Shown here piece by piece: positions 44,786 through 53,025 of a stretch of 64,000 bases of DNA. Positions within the stretch are counted from its first letter, which is position 1. Each line of letters starts with the position of its first letter. The notes beneath the pieces were generated by a model. That model searched no databases. It saw nothing but the letters and a program-made list of their open reading frames with translations, and was not told the origin of the DNA. The translations under genes and the position numbers were made by a program. The DNA is from Kribbella italica (GTDB lineage Bacteria > Actinomycetota > Actinomycetes > Propionibacteriales > Kribbellaceae), in the NCBI RefSeq assembly GCF_014205135.1, contig NZ_JACHMY010000001.1, forward strand, positions 2,790,001 to 2,854,000, given 5' to 3'.

Positions 44786-45202
44786 TCAGGCGCCGAGGTC
44801 AGAGGAGTAGGACGACTCCCAGTCGCGTTGCTCCACGTCGAGGTCCAGTCCGGCGTCCTCGCCCTCCACGGTCACGTGCGACATCGCCGTGGTGGGCGTG
44901 GCGCCGTGCCAGTGCCAGCCGCCCGGTGGGTTGGTGACGACGTCGCCCGCCCGGACGATGTGGACGGCGTTCTCGTCGGCGACGATGCCGATTCCGTCGG
45001 TGATGACGAGGTGCTGACCGTTCTCGTGGCGGTGCGGCACCGTTCGGGCTCCTGCGGTGAAGTGCACGCCCATCGACTTCTCGTCCGGCAGCGCGCAGGG
45101 CAGCGGCTGCACCTTCACGCCGTCGGCGTCGTTGAACAAGGCCTTCAGTGCGTCGGGCACCGGGCCGCCTTCGGCAGCGTCAGCGGTGGCGAACTCGTCC
45201 AT
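44786..45202 (-). CDS. Cupin-domain protein
   Basis: A 138-residue single-domain cupin: MGVHFTAGARTVPHRHENGQHLVITDGIGIV (motif 1, His-x-His) and VRAGDVVTNPPGGWHWHGATP (motif 2), giving three metal-binding His. ATG at 45202 with GAGAGGAG upstream. A sigma-70-like promoter and a 9-bp inverted repeat lie upstream. The protein heads the cupin - HHE hydrolase - ferritin-like group. Confidence 0.9.
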   Translation of the reverse strand: MDEFATADAAEGGPVPDALKALFNDADGVKVQPLPCALPDEKSMGVHFTAGARTVPHRHENGQHLVITDGIGIVADENAVHIVRAGDVVTNPPGGWHWHGATPTTAMSHVTVEGEDAGLDLDVEQRDWESSYSSDLGA

Positions 45203-45224
45203 TGGTGACTCCTCTCATAGTTGC

Positions 45225-45265
45225 GGGTACCGGACTCACAGTAGGAATCCGGTACCCCCGTCCAA
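45225..45265 (-). promoter_or_regulatory. Promoter with inverted-repeat operator for the cupin operon
   Basis: On the minus strand TTGGAC (45265-45260), 16 bp, TACTGT (45243-45238). Overlapping it, two 9-bp arms GGGTACCGG and CCGGTACCC (45225-45233 and 45249-45257) form a perfect inverted repeat with a 15-bp gap. A repressor or MerR-type site is the simplest reading. Confidence 0.5.
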
Positions 45266-45362
45266 CAGTGGCGGATACGACGTGTTCAACAGCGTTTCCG
45301 ACAGCGCCCCACGGGGCTCGACGCTGGCCGCGTCGCGCCCCGCGGGCAGCGTGCCGTGGTGC

Positions 45363-46841
45363 TTAGTTGAAGAGGGACAGGTCGATCGAGTCGGCGAGCA
45401 GCTTGTAGCCGGCGTCGTTGGGGTGCAGGTTGTCGACGCTCGCGAAGGGGATCCTCAGCGAGTTGGTGTTGAGCGGGTCGCGGATCGTCGCGTCGAAGTC
45501 GATGACGGCGTCCGCCGCACCGCTGGTGCGGATCCAGTTGTTCACCGCGAGCCGCTTGGCGACGACGTCAGGCAGCGAGTAGGTGGTGAACAGGCCGCGA
45601 GCCGGGCGGGTCAGGTCCCCGGCCGGGGTGATCGTGGTGGCGTAGACCTTGATGCCCCGGGCGTGCGCGGCCGTGATGACCTGTTGCATGCCGTTGATGA
45701 CCTGCTGGGCGGTGATCGGTTCCGGGTGCCGGCCCGGGATTCCGATGAACGGCGGATTGGCCAGGTCGTTGATCCCGGTCTCCAGCACGATGTATTTCAC
45801 GTCGGGCCGGGAGAGCACATTGAGGTCGAGTGAATTCAGGGTACTCGGGCCGATGTTGCTGAACAGCAGCCGCTGACCGGCAACTCCTTCATTCAGAACC
45901 GACACGTCCTTGTACGCCGCGGAATTCTGGAGCCGTTCGGTCAGGAAATCCGGATAGCGGTTGTTGGCATTGATGGTGGACATCAGTCCGTCGGTGAGCG
46001 AGTTGCCGAGCGTGACGACGCTGCGGGCCGTCGGAGCACCGACCACGTCGACACCGCTGAGGAAGTAGTACGAGATTCCGCTCGGTAAGAACGGAACGGA
46101 CGTCAACGGCAGGACCGGGTTCACCCCGCTGACATTTCCCAGCGCGAGGTAATTGATCTGGTTCCCGATGGTGTGCTGCGTCGACGCCCCGGTCAGGTTC
46201 GGGACGTAGAAGTCGATGACGAGGTTCTCCAGCGCGCGGACCGCGAAAGGAACCGGGTCCGAGTAACGGTCCTGGCCGGCCGGAATGGTGACCGAGGTGG
46301 CGCCGCCGAACGTCAGCGGCTTGCTGGAACCGGGCACGAAGGCCGCTCCCTGCACAGCTCCGGCCAGCGTCGCGGCGCTCACCAGCTGACCGGGGAAGTC
46401 GGTGATGCTGGTCGGCAGCGGCGGGAGGCCGAGACCGGCCGGCAGGTTGTCCGTTCCGGGCACCTGCTTGGCGATCTTCGCGTCCTGGAAGGTGATCGGC
46501 TGGGTGCCGTACCGGTTGGTGAGTCGCACGCGGGCCACCTCACCGCTGAGGTGCGGGCGCACGATCTGCCGGAGGGTCTGGTTGACGAAGGTGAGGGGCA
46601 TGCCGAGCGTGTTGTCCGGGCCGAGCGGTGTCATCGGGGTGGCCGACCAGCTGCCGACCCAGTTGTCGGCGGTCGTCTGCGTCGCTTCGAGCGGAGCCGC
46701 GGTCGCGGTGGACTCCGCCGCGGTCAGGCCGAGGGCGGTCAGCGACAAGGTGAGGACAAGTACTCCCCACCTGCGCCGGATTGCCGAGAGGGATGGCGGT
46801 GCCGTTCCGTGTCGGAACACAGGGGACTCCTTCGTTGCCAC
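45363..46841 (-). CDS. Secreted SGNH/GDSL hydrolase
   Basis: A 492-residue exported esterase-fold protein. Signal peptide: RRRWGVLVLTLSLTALGLTAAESTATA. Block I is TLGNSLTDG, with Asn in place of the usual Asp in GDS; the catalytic Ser remains. Block III is GINDLA and block V DNLHPNDAGY with the catalytic Asp and His. An N-terminal beta-rich domain precedes the hydrolase. GDSL enzymes of this kind act on lipids or carbohydrates outside the cell. Confidence 0.9.
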   Translation of the reverse strand: MATKESPVFRHGTAPPSLSAIRRRWGVLVLTLSLTALGLTAAESTATAAPLEATQTTADNWVGSWSATPMTPLGPDNTLGMPLTFVNQTLRQIVRPHLSGEVARVRLTNRYGTQPITFQDAKIAKQVPGTDNLPAGLGLPPLPTSITDFPGQLVSAATLAGAVQGAAFVPGSSKPLTFGGATSVTIPAGQDRYSDPVPFAVRALENLVIDFYVPNLTGASTQHTIGNQINYLALGNVSGVNPVLPLTSVPFLPSGISYYFLSGVDVVGAPTARSVVTLGNSLTDGLMSTINANNRYPDFLTERLQNSAAYKDVSVLNEGVAGQRLLFSNIGPSTLNSLDLNVLSRPDVKYIVLETGINDLANPPFIGIPGRHPEPITAQQVINGMQQVITAAHARGIKVYATTITPAGDLTRPARGLFTTYSLPDVVAKRLAVNNWIRTSGAADAVIDFDATIRDPLNTNSLRIPFASVDNLHPNDAGYKLLADSIDLSLFN

Positions 46842-47230
46842 GTGGTGGCGTTGTGAACTGATGCCGCCGTGAATTCGGGTGAATTAAACGGCTGATTTCC
46901 GGTGGGAAAGACCGGAACGGAACCGCCGGTAAGCAGGCGGAAGAAGACGCGGAGAGGCCTCCTGCCAGAGGGCACAGAGATGCCACGAACAGGCTGGGCA
47001 ACCGGTGGGCTGCAAGAGAGGAGTTCCTCGCGACATTGGGGCGGTGCTCGACGCGCCGGCGTGAGAGATGTCGCAACGAGATGGGGAGCGGTTTGCTGTA
47101 CTCCGAGACAAACGATAGGAGCCGTCCGGCGAAATCGGCAGCAGTGAATGCGACGCTTTTGACACCATTCGCGTCCGATCCGGGCTACGGTCACTTCATC
47201 GCAGGTTGCCGGTCACGGGGAGGAACGGTT
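46842..47230. other. 389-bp divergent region between SGNH hydrolase and GlxA-like regulator
   Basis: No supported gene. A TTGACA at 47159-47164 is a possible -35, but the nearest TACGGT is 21 bp away, too far for a normal promoter. The ribosome site GGGGAGG for the gene at 47231 is near its end. Confidence 0.4.
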
Positions 47231-48208
47231 GTGGAGGTCGGGCTGATCGCAGTCGACGACGTGGCCGACTTCGGTCTGACCGCGCTCCTGGAGGTCCTGG
47301 GCACGGCCGCGTCGCTGCGGCTGGAGACCGACGCCGGCTCCGAGCCGTGGACGGTGACGCCGATCGGCCTCGGCGCCGAGGTGCGGACCGGGTTCGGGCA
47401 CCGCGCTCCGACGACGCCGATCCCAAGCCTCACGCGGCTGCCGGACGTCCTGGTGATGCCGGCGGTGAACACCAAAGAGGCCACCGGGCTGCTCGAACGG
47501 GTCACCAGTGCGCGGAACCGGCCGATCCTGGAGCTGCTCTGCGAGGCCCGCGCGGAGCACGTCGAGATCGCCGCGGCGTGCACGGGGACCTTCTTCCTCG
47601 CGGAGTCCGGTGTTCTCGACGGCGAAACGGCCACCACGAGCTGGTGGCTGGCGCCGGTGTTCAGACGCCGCTACCCGAAAGTCGACCTGCAGGAGGGCCT
47701 GGTCATCAGCCAGAGTGAAGGGGTCACGACAGCAGGGGCGGCCTTCTCCCACATCGATCTGGGCCTCGCGATCATCAGGTCGCATAACCCCGCCCTGGCC
47801 GACCTGGTGGATCGCTACCTGTTGATCGGATCGAAGGCCAGTCAGGCCGCGTTCGCGATCCCCGCGGTCATGGCCGGCTACGACCCGATCACCAGCGCCT
47901 TCGAACGCTGGGTCCGCGATCACCTCGCTCAGCCGATCCAGATCGCCAGCGCGGCCCACCACCTCGGCGTCTCCGAGCGCACCCTGCAACGGACGACCGC
48001 CGACGTCCTGGGCATGAGCCCGGTGGACTTCATCAACGAGATCCGTCTCGACAAGGCCACCCAGCTGGTGCGAACCACCAACCTGACGGCAGCCGAGATC
48101 GCCACCCGAGTCGGCTATCTCAACGTCAGCACTCTCCGGGACCTGTTCCACCGGCGCCGCGGCACCACGATCAGCGCCCTACGCCGAGCCGCACCCAAAC
48201 ACGTCTGA
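47231..48208 (+). CDS. GlxA-type AraC regulator with DJ-1-like domain
   Basis: A 325-residue regulator. The N-terminal DJ-1/PfpI-like domain (about 1-185) contains EIAAACTGTFFLAESGVLDGETATTSWW, with the Cys of the GATase1-like nucleophile elbow. The C-terminal AraC-type helix-turn-helix pair is WVRDHLAQPIQIASAAHHLGVSERTLQR and IATRVGYLNVSTLRDLFHRRRG. GTG at 47231 with GGAGG about 8 nt upstream. Probable target: the divergent SGNH hydrolase gene, by position only. Confidence 0.9.
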   Translation: MEVGLIAVDDVADFGLTALLEVLGTAASLRLETDAGSEPWTVTPIGLGAEVRTGFGHRAPTTPIPSLTRLPDVLVMPAVNTKEATGLLERVTSARNRPILELLCEARAEHVEIAAACTGTFFLAESGVLDGETATTSWWLAPVFRRRYPKVDLQEGLVISQSEGVTTAGAAFSHIDLGLAIIRSHNPALADLVDRYLLIGSKASQAAFAIPAVMAGYDPITSAFERWVRDHLAQPIQIASAAHHLGVSERTLQRTTADVLGMSPVDFINEIRLDKATQLVRTTNLTAAEIATRVGYLNVSTLRDLFHRRRGTTISALRRAAPKHV

Positions 48209-48215
48209 CGAACCG

Positions 48216-48860
48216 TCAGTCCTCTCCTTCCCTGACTGCACGGGTGTTCTCGAGACCACCGGCGGCGTACGCGGCTGCGATGACGATGAGTGTCACGGGC
48301 AGACCCAGGGCGATCCTGACGATCAGCAGCCAAGCAACAGGTTCCTCGTTGAGGTAGACGACGCCCAGCGCGACCGCACGCACCACTAGGGCGGCCCCGG
48401 CTGTCATGGTCGTGAGGTTGAAAACGGCCCGGGCCCGGCGATCGACCTGACGCAGCAGCGATCGACGGCGTACGAGGCCCCACAGCACTGCGAACAGAGG
48501 ACGTCGTACGGCGACAGATCCGACGAGGACGCTCCCCAGCGCCAGGTCGATGCAGATGTCGGCGACGAGACCGCCCGCGGCCACTCCGGTGACATGGGCG
48601 ATGGTCGCCGCGATGCTGAGCCCGACGGCGCCGCTGACGACTGTTGCCTTCGGCCAGCGCCGGCGGTGCGCCACGACCACGATGCAGCCGAGCACCACGA
48701 CTCCGGCGCCCATCCCCCACCAGAAGCCCGTGCTGCTGGCGACCGCGATGAACAAGATCGGTGGCAACTCCGGCGCGAGAAGGCCCGAGCGGCGCAGAGA
48801 CTGCCCTGCGGTCCGCACCGCGTCGGACAGGCGCGCATCGTTCTGTGTCCGAGCGGGCAC
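48216..48860 (-). CDS. DUF3159-type integral membrane protein
   Basis: A 214-residue protein with five to six hydrophobic segments (LPPILFIAVASSTGFWWGMGAGVVVLG, AVGLSIAATIAHVTGVAAG, DICIDLALGSVLVGSVAV, and two near the end). Layout and the RRPLFAVLWGLVR motif fit DUF3159. GTG at 48860 behind GGGGGA. Two copies of the TetR operator described below lie immediately upstream, so it is probably controlled by the TetR gene at 49005. Confidence 0.8.
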   Translation of the reverse strand: MPARTQNDARLSDAVRTAGQSLRRSGLLAPELPPILFIAVASSTGFWWGMGAGVVVLGCIVVVAHRRRWPKATVVSGAVGLSIAATIAHVTGVAAGGLVADICIDLALGSVLVGSVAVRRPLFAVLWGLVRRRSLLRQVDRRARAVFNLTTMTAGAALVVRAVALGVVYLNEEPVAWLLIVRIALGLPVTLIVIAAAYAAGGLENTRAVREGED

Positions 48861-48879
48861 GGCATCCCCCAGATAGTCA

Positions 48880-48919
48880 TTTACGGCGTAAAGCTACTAC
48901 AACACCGTACGCCGTAAAG
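48880..48919. promoter_or_regulatory. Two TetR-type operators upstream of the DUF3159 gene
   Basis: TTTACGGCGTAAA (48880-48892) is a perfect palindrome around a central G; TACGCCGTAAA (ending 48918) is an 11-of-13 match to the same box in reverse. The same box recurs at 49719-49733 between the TetR gene and its divergent LLM oxidoreductase. Confidence 0.65.
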
Positions 48920-49004
48920 TTCAAGCCGTCGTCAAACACGGACCCGGACGTGGCGCCGGCCGTCCCCGGGGCGGGACGGCTTGTTCGTCCCGGCGGGCGA
49001 TGGA

Positions 49005-49703
49005 CTACGAGGCGCGGTTCGACTGGCGCGCGACCGCGCCGATGCCGAGGACGATCATGTCGATGCCCAGCCGGTAGTAGTCCTCGACGTTCTGCCGGCC
49101 GGTCAACGGTCCTGCCGCGGCCCGGATGTTCGGGTACTGCTCGGAGGCCGGCCCGGCGAGTTCGTCGCGTTCCGCGGCGTACTGGCTCGACTGTTTCGGC
49201 GGCTTCGTCTTGAGATCCGGCGCGTGCTCGACGAGCGCCACGGCAGACTGCGTCGCGAGCTGGATCAGCGTCGCGCCGTCCTGCGGGCTGAGACCTGCCT
49301 GCCGGGCGCTGTCGAGCATGATCTCCAGTGCGGCCAGGAACCTGGGCAACGGAACGAGTCGCTCGATCACCAGCCGGCCCACCCAGGGGTGGTCGCGCAG
49401 CTGGGTCACCAGCGCGAGCAGGACCCGGCGCAACCTCTCGTCCCAGGCCGCTCCCGGCAGGTCGTCGAACCGACCCATCGCGATCACCGATTCGGTCATC
49501 GCGTCGAGCAGACTGTCCTTGTCCTTGAAGTGCCAGTAGAACCCCATCGGGCTCACCGACAGTTCGCGCCCCAGCCGGCGCATCGACACCGACTCCAGGC
49601 CTTCGCGATCGGCGAGCGACACCGCTACTTTCAGGATCTGCGCCGCCGACAGCGTGGGCTTCGACGCATCCGGAGAATTCCTGCTCACCGGATCACCGTA
49701 CAC
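49005..49703 (-). CDS. TetR-family regulator
   Basis: A 232-residue repressor. The N-terminal helix-turn-helix reads ADREGLESVSMRRLGRELSVSPMGFYWHFKDKDSLLDAM; the C-terminal ligand domain resembles the TetR_C group (LRRVLLALVTQLRDHPWVGRLV). GTG start at 49703 (49688 also possible). A matching palindrome lies at 49719-49733 in front of it and two more upstream of the DUF3159 gene it points toward, so it probably represses itself, the LLM oxidoreductase and the membrane protein. Confidence 0.92.
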   Translation of the reverse strand: MYGDPVSRNSPDASKPTLSAAQILKVAVSLADREGLESVSMRRLGRELSVSPMGFYWHFKDKDSLLDAMTESVIAMGRFDDLPGAAWDERLRRVLLALVTQLRDHPWVGRLVIERLVPLPRFLAALEIMLDSARQAGLSPQDGATLIQLATQSAVALVEHAPDLKTKPPKQSSQYAAERDELAGPASEQYPNIRAAAGPLTGRQNVEDYYRLGIDMIVLGIGAVARQSNRAS

Positions 49704-49718
49704 CCCGACGCATCCTAG

Positions 49719-49733
49719 CTTTACGGCATAAAG
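49719..49733. promoter_or_regulatory. TetR-type operator between divergent TetR and LLM genes
   Basis: CTTTACGGCATAAAG: same box as 48880-48892 with one changed base in the right arm. It lies 16 bp from the TetR start and 32 bp from the LLM start, in position to control both. Confidence 0.65.
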
Positions 49734-49764
49734 CGTCTGCGACCCGAGAGTGGTGGAGCCCTCC

Positions 49765-50538
49765 GTGAAACCTGTCCGTATCGGTGCTCAGGTCGCGCCA
49801 CAGCGAGCGGCGTACGCCGACATCCGGAGCGCCGCAGCCGCGGTCGAGGACGTGGGCGCGGACATCCTCTTCACCTGGGACCACTTCTTCCCCCTGGGCA
49901 AGGAAGCCGACGCCCCGCACTTCGAAGGCTGGACCGTCCTCGGCGCCTGGGCCGAGCAGACCACCCGGATCGGTCTCGGGGTGCTTGTCAGCTGCAACAG
50001 CTACCGCAACCCCGACCTCCTGGCCGACATGGCCAGAACCGTCGACCACATCAGCGGTGGTCGCGTCGTCCTGGGGATCGGCGCCGGTTTCAAGGAGCGT
50101 GAATTCCTCGAGTACGGCTACGACTTCCCGTCGCCCGGTCGACGGATCGCCGACCTCGCCGCCGCTCTACCGCGGATCGAGAAGCGCCTCACCGCGCTGA
50201 ACCCGCCGCCGACGGGCCCGATGCCGATCCTCGTCGCCGGAGGCGGTGAGCAGAAGATGCTCCGCATCGTCGCCCGGCACGCGAACATCTGGAACACCTT
50301 CGCCGAGGGCGAGGACCTCGTGCGCAAGCTCGGCCTGCTCGAACGCTACTGCGCCGAGATCGACCGTGACTTCTCGACGATCGAAATCTCCGTCCACACC
50401 GGAGGCGATCCCTGGGAAGCCGGCCCGCGCCTGCGTGAGCTCGGCGCCAGTCTCTTCACCATCACCACCAGCGGCCCCGACTACGACCTCGGCACCATCC
50501 GCCGCTGGATCTCCTGGCGCGACGAGCAGAACAACTGA
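49765..50538 (+). CDS. LLM-class (F420-dependent-type) oxidoreductase
   Basis: A 257-residue luciferase-like monooxygenase-fold enzyme: RIGAQVAPQRAAYADIRSAAAAVEDVGADILFTWDHFF, TRIGLGVLVSCNSYRNPDLLADMARTVDHISGGRVVLGIGAG and PIPILVAGGGEQKMLRI-type motifs (here MPILVAGGGEQKML). Actinobacterial members often use coenzyme F420. GTG at 49765, 6 nt after GGAG; earlier GTGs have no site. Divergent from the TetR gene with the shared operator. Confidence 0.9.
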   Translation: MKPVRIGAQVAPQRAAYADIRSAAAAVEDVGADILFTWDHFFPLGKEADAPHFEGWTVLGAWAEQTTRIGLGVLVSCNSYRNPDLLADMARTVDHISGGRVVLGIGAGFKEREFLEYGYDFPSPGRRIADLAAALPRIEKRLTALNPPPTGPMPILVAGGGEQKMLRIVARHANIWNTFAEGEDLVRKLGLLERYCAEIDRDFSTIEISVHTGGDPWEAGPRLRELGASLFTITTSGPDYDLGTIRRWISWRDEQNN

Positions 50539-50693
50539 CAAGACGGCCCGCCGTACTTACGCCCAGGACCAGAACCGGTCCCGCGGCAACACGCAAGGCC
50601 CGGCCATTATGATCGCCGAACACGCCGTCAGACGGATCGCCGCCAACTGGACCAACAAGACGTCGTCACGACGCCCGGAGAGGATTCCGTACT

Positions 50694-51233
50694 ATGGCTG
50701 AACAGGTACAGCTGTATCCGGTCACAGAGGCTGACCTGTCCCTCCTTGCACGGCTGCACAACACCTGGCCGGCGGCCGGCTCAGCCTTCGAGTGGTTCGG
50801 GTACGCCGATCCCGCCCGGGCACAGCGCCGGTGGTCACAGGACGGGCTGCTCGGCGCGGACTCGGGAACACTGATGGTCCGGCGCGGCGAAGAGGCGGTG
50901 GGTTCGGTCACCTGGCGGTCGACGCCCTTCGGTCCACTCAACCGCGGCTGGAACATCGGCATCGGCCTGGTCCCCGAAGCGCAGGGCGCGGGCATCGGTA
51001 CCCGCGCCCAGGAACTTCTGGTCGAGTACCTCTTCGACCACACCGAGGTGCACCGGATCGATGCTCAGACCAACATCCTGAACCTCGCCGAGCAACGCGC
51101 TCTGGAGAAGGCCGGGTTCGTTCGTGAAGGCATCCTCAGAGGCGCCCAGTTCCGCAGCGGCGAGTACCACGACATGGTCTCGTACAGCATTCTCCGAAGC
51201 GACAGGTCAGCCGCACGCACCGGCTCCGCCTGA
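50694..51233 (+). CDS. GNAT N-acetyltransferase (RimJ/RimL-like)
   Basis: A 179-residue GNAT enzyme. The acetyl-CoA loop is VPEAQGAGIGTRAQELLVEYLF (Q-x-x-G-x-G/A form), followed by HRIDAQTNILNLAEQRALEKAGFVREGILRG, which is characteristic of the RimJ/RimL subgroup. Acceptor unknown. Convergent with a TetR gene with no gap. Confidence 0.9.
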   Translation: MAEQVQLYPVTEADLSLLARLHNTWPAAGSAFEWFGYADPARAQRRWSQDGLLGADSGTLMVRRGEEAVGSVTWRSTPFGPLNRGWNIGIGLVPEAQGAGIGTRAQELLVEYLFDHTEVHRIDAQTNILNLAEQRALEKAGFVREGILRGAQFRSGEYHDMVSYSILRSDRSAARTGSA

Positions 51234-51896
51234 TCAGGCTTCTGTCAGGCGCGCGATCCGGGTCACCATCGCGTCAGCGATGCTGTGCTCGGGCCAGGGG
51301 AAGCCGCGACTGACGGCCCGCTGGTGCGCGAGACCATGCAGGCTCATCCACAACACCACGGCATCCAGAGGCGGGTCCGTGATCTCGGACTGCCCGGCAG
51401 CGACACACTCGGCCAAGGCGTCGACGAGGAGCTGGATAGCGCCTTGGCCAAGGGTCAACGTGTCCTCTTCGGACAACGAGTGGCCCTCACCCAGAGGCGG
51501 CATCCACAGACCGCCGAACATGGTGCGATACCGCTGAGGATACTTTCGCGCGAACTCGAGATAGCCCCGGCAGATGGCGAGCAAGCGATCCCGTGGCTCG
51601 TCACCGGCTTCTTCGACAGCCTTCCGCAGATAGGCCTCCAAGCCGGCGAACTCCCGCTGCACCACCGCGAGCATGATCCTCGGCTGGTCGGAGAAGTGCG
51701 GATAGATCGACGGAGCGGCGATGCCCACCTTGCGAGCGACCGACCGCAAGGTGATCGACCGCTCGTCTCCGGTCTCGTCGAGAAGCGCCACGGCCGCGTC
51801 GATGATGTCCTCCCGCAGGCGGCCGCCCTGGCCTCGACGATTGCGAACGTGCGCTCGCTCGACCGCAGTGGGCTCGGTCGCGCCGGTTGGGTTCAT
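51234..51896 (-). CDS. TetR-family regulator
   Basis: A 220-residue repressor. A basic N-terminal extension (ERAHVRNRRGQGGRLRE) precedes the helix-turn-helix ERSITLRSVARKVGIAAPSIYPHFSDQPRIMLAV. The C-terminal ligand domain resembles the TetR_C WHG group (YLEFARKYPQRYRTMFGG). ATG at 51896; a perfect GTAAATTTAC palindrome is 4 bp upstream. The secreted SRPBCC gene behind it is in the same orientation. Confidence 0.92.
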   Translation of the reverse strand: MNPTGATEPTAVERAHVRNRRGQGGRLREDIIDAAVALLDETGDERSITLRSVARKVGIAAPSIYPHFSDQPRIMLAVVQREFAGLEAYLRKAVEEAGDEPRDRLLAICRGYLEFARKYPQRYRTMFGGLWMPPLGEGHSLSEEDTLTLGQGAIQLLVDALAECVAAGQSEITDPPLDAVVLWMSLHGLAHQRAVSRGFPWPEHSIADAMVTRIARLTEA

Positions 51897-51900
51897 CTGC

Positions 51901-51910
51901 GTAAATTTAC
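51901..51910. promoter_or_regulatory. Palindrome next to TetR start, candidate autoregulatory operator
   Basis: GTAAATTTAC, perfect 10-bp palindrome, 4 bp before the TetR start codon and very AT-rich for this genome. Confidence 0.45.
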
Positions 51911-51946
51911 ACCGCGAAGGCGAGGTTGCGTCTTCTCCTGTCGTGA

Positions 51947-52534
51947 TCAGGAGCAGACGGATCCCTTCTCGGCAGTGGTCTTCAGGCGAAGCACCCAGTC
52001 CTTCAGACCGGCGTCGAGACTGGCCTGGGCACCGGCCACGTCAGCGTCGACCGGAGGGCCGGCCCAGGACTCCTCAGTAGTGACGAGTACACCGCCGCGC
52101 ACCGGCTTGAAGGTGAACAGGTGAACGCCGGTGATGCCGTTCACCGGAGCGCCCCACGCGGTACACCGCAGGGTCTTCACCTTCACGACCTTCGACTCGA
52201 CCTTCATGTTCTGCGGCGACCACTCGAACACCGATCCCGCCCGCAGCGGACCCGGCGTCTTCTTCTTGGCCGGAGTGATCTCGGGAATCCACTGCGACCA
52301 CTGGTCGACGTCGGTGTGCAGCCTCCAGATCTTCGTCAGCGGCGCCTTGACCACAACGCTCGCCGTACTGATCACCGGGGCTTTCCTGTCGACCGTCACC
52401 CCACCGCAGGCCTGCAGGTTCCGGGGAGCCGGACGACTCCCACCAGCCATCGCCGCCGGCTGGACAGCCACCGACACCACCGCACCGAGTGCGGCAACCC
52501 CAACACACTTCAACAGCTTGCCTCGTGCGCTCAT
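51947..52534 (-). CDS. Secreted SRPBCC-family protein
   Basis: A 195-residue protein. The signal peptide is KLLKCVGVAALGAVVSVAVQPAAMA; the mature part is a Bet-v-1-like SRPBCC domain (ISTASVVVKAPLTKIWRLHTDVDQWSQWIPEI, later TWAGPP-like strands). Export is unusual for this fold, which mostly occurs in the cytoplasm. Likely regulated by the TetR gene next to it. Confidence 0.85.
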   Translation of the reverse strand: MSARGKLLKCVGVAALGAVVSVAVQPAAMAGGSRPAPRNLQACGGVTVDRKAPVISTASVVVKAPLTKIWRLHTDVDQWSQWIPEITPAKKKTPGPLRAGSVFEWSPQNMKVESKVVKVKTLRCTAWGAPVNGITGVHLFTFKPVRGGVLVTTEESWAGPPVDADVAGAQASLDAGLKDWVLRLKTTAEKGSVCS

Positions 52535-52591
52535 CAGGATCTTCCTTCCTCACGGGACTCGCGATCTGACCGATCGGTGATACACCCGTAA

Positions 52592-52607
52592 ACTAACGTA
52601 TGTAAGT
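52592..52607. promoter_or_regulatory. Imperfect palindrome upstream of secreted SRPBCC gene
   Basis: ACTAACGTATGTAAGT matches its own reverse complement at 12 of 16 positions. It is AT-rich and lies 58 bp upstream of the gene. It shares GTAA half-sites with the palindrome at 51901, so both may be bound by the adjacent TetR protein. Confidence 0.35.
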
Positions 52608-52764
52608 CTAGTCGCGCAAGCTGAGGCGGCCGAGGCGACCAGAGTGCGGCTGCAGCGGGCGCTCGAAGCCGGCTGGGACCCCGAGGGGCCGGCGAGTCAG
52701 CACAACGGCCACGGCCGCCGAGAAGAGGGCCGTTGAAGCGCGATGACGTACGACAACGCAAAAA

Positions 52765-52792
52765 CGCGGGCTGATGTCTCCATCAACCCGCG
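52765..52792 (-). terminator. Rho-independent terminator of tRNA-Leu
   Basis: A 12-bp stem (CGCGGGTTGATG with CATCAGCCCGCG, one mismatch) and a 4-nt loop, followed on the minus strand by TTTTTG. Located 18 bp past the tRNA 3' end. Confidence 0.8.
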
Positions 52793-52810
52793 TGTGAACA
52801 AAGTTGCGTG

Positions 52811-52894
52811 TCCGAGGGGGGACTTGAACCCCCACGCCCCGTAAAGGGCACTAGCACCTCAAGCTAGCGCGTCTGCCTATTCCGCCACCCGGAC
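52811..52894 (-). tRNA. tRNA-Leu (anticodon GAG)
   Basis: The 84-nt minus-strand sequence folds as a class II tRNA: GTCCGGG/CTCGGAC acceptor stem, D-arm, CTAGC/GCTAG anticodon stem with TTGAGGT loop (anticodon GAG), a long variable arm (TGCCC..GGGGC) and GGGGGTTCAAGTCCCCC T-arm. No CCA is encoded. Decodes CUC and CUU. Confidence 0.95.
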
Positions 52895-53025
52895 GGGTGG
52901 TCCGCGCACTAGTTAGTGGCGCCGACCGGAGAACAGTAGCAAAGGTTCTGGGGGAAATTCACATCGGGGGGCTGGGGGTGTCGTGGGGAGGAGGGTGGGG
53001 CTGGTGGGGCGGGTGTGGTGGTGGG

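Noticed and set aside
47159-47191. TTGACA followed by TACGGT before the GlxA-like gene
   Set aside because: Spacing of 21 bp is too long for a normal promoter.
52581-52737. Plus-strand fragment (AQAEAAEATRVRLQRALEAGWDPEG) beside tRNA-Leu, like a recombinase C-terminus
   Set aside because: The resemblance is only to the helical Arg/Glu/Ala style of recombinase tails; no start, no catalytic residues and no att-like repeat were found.
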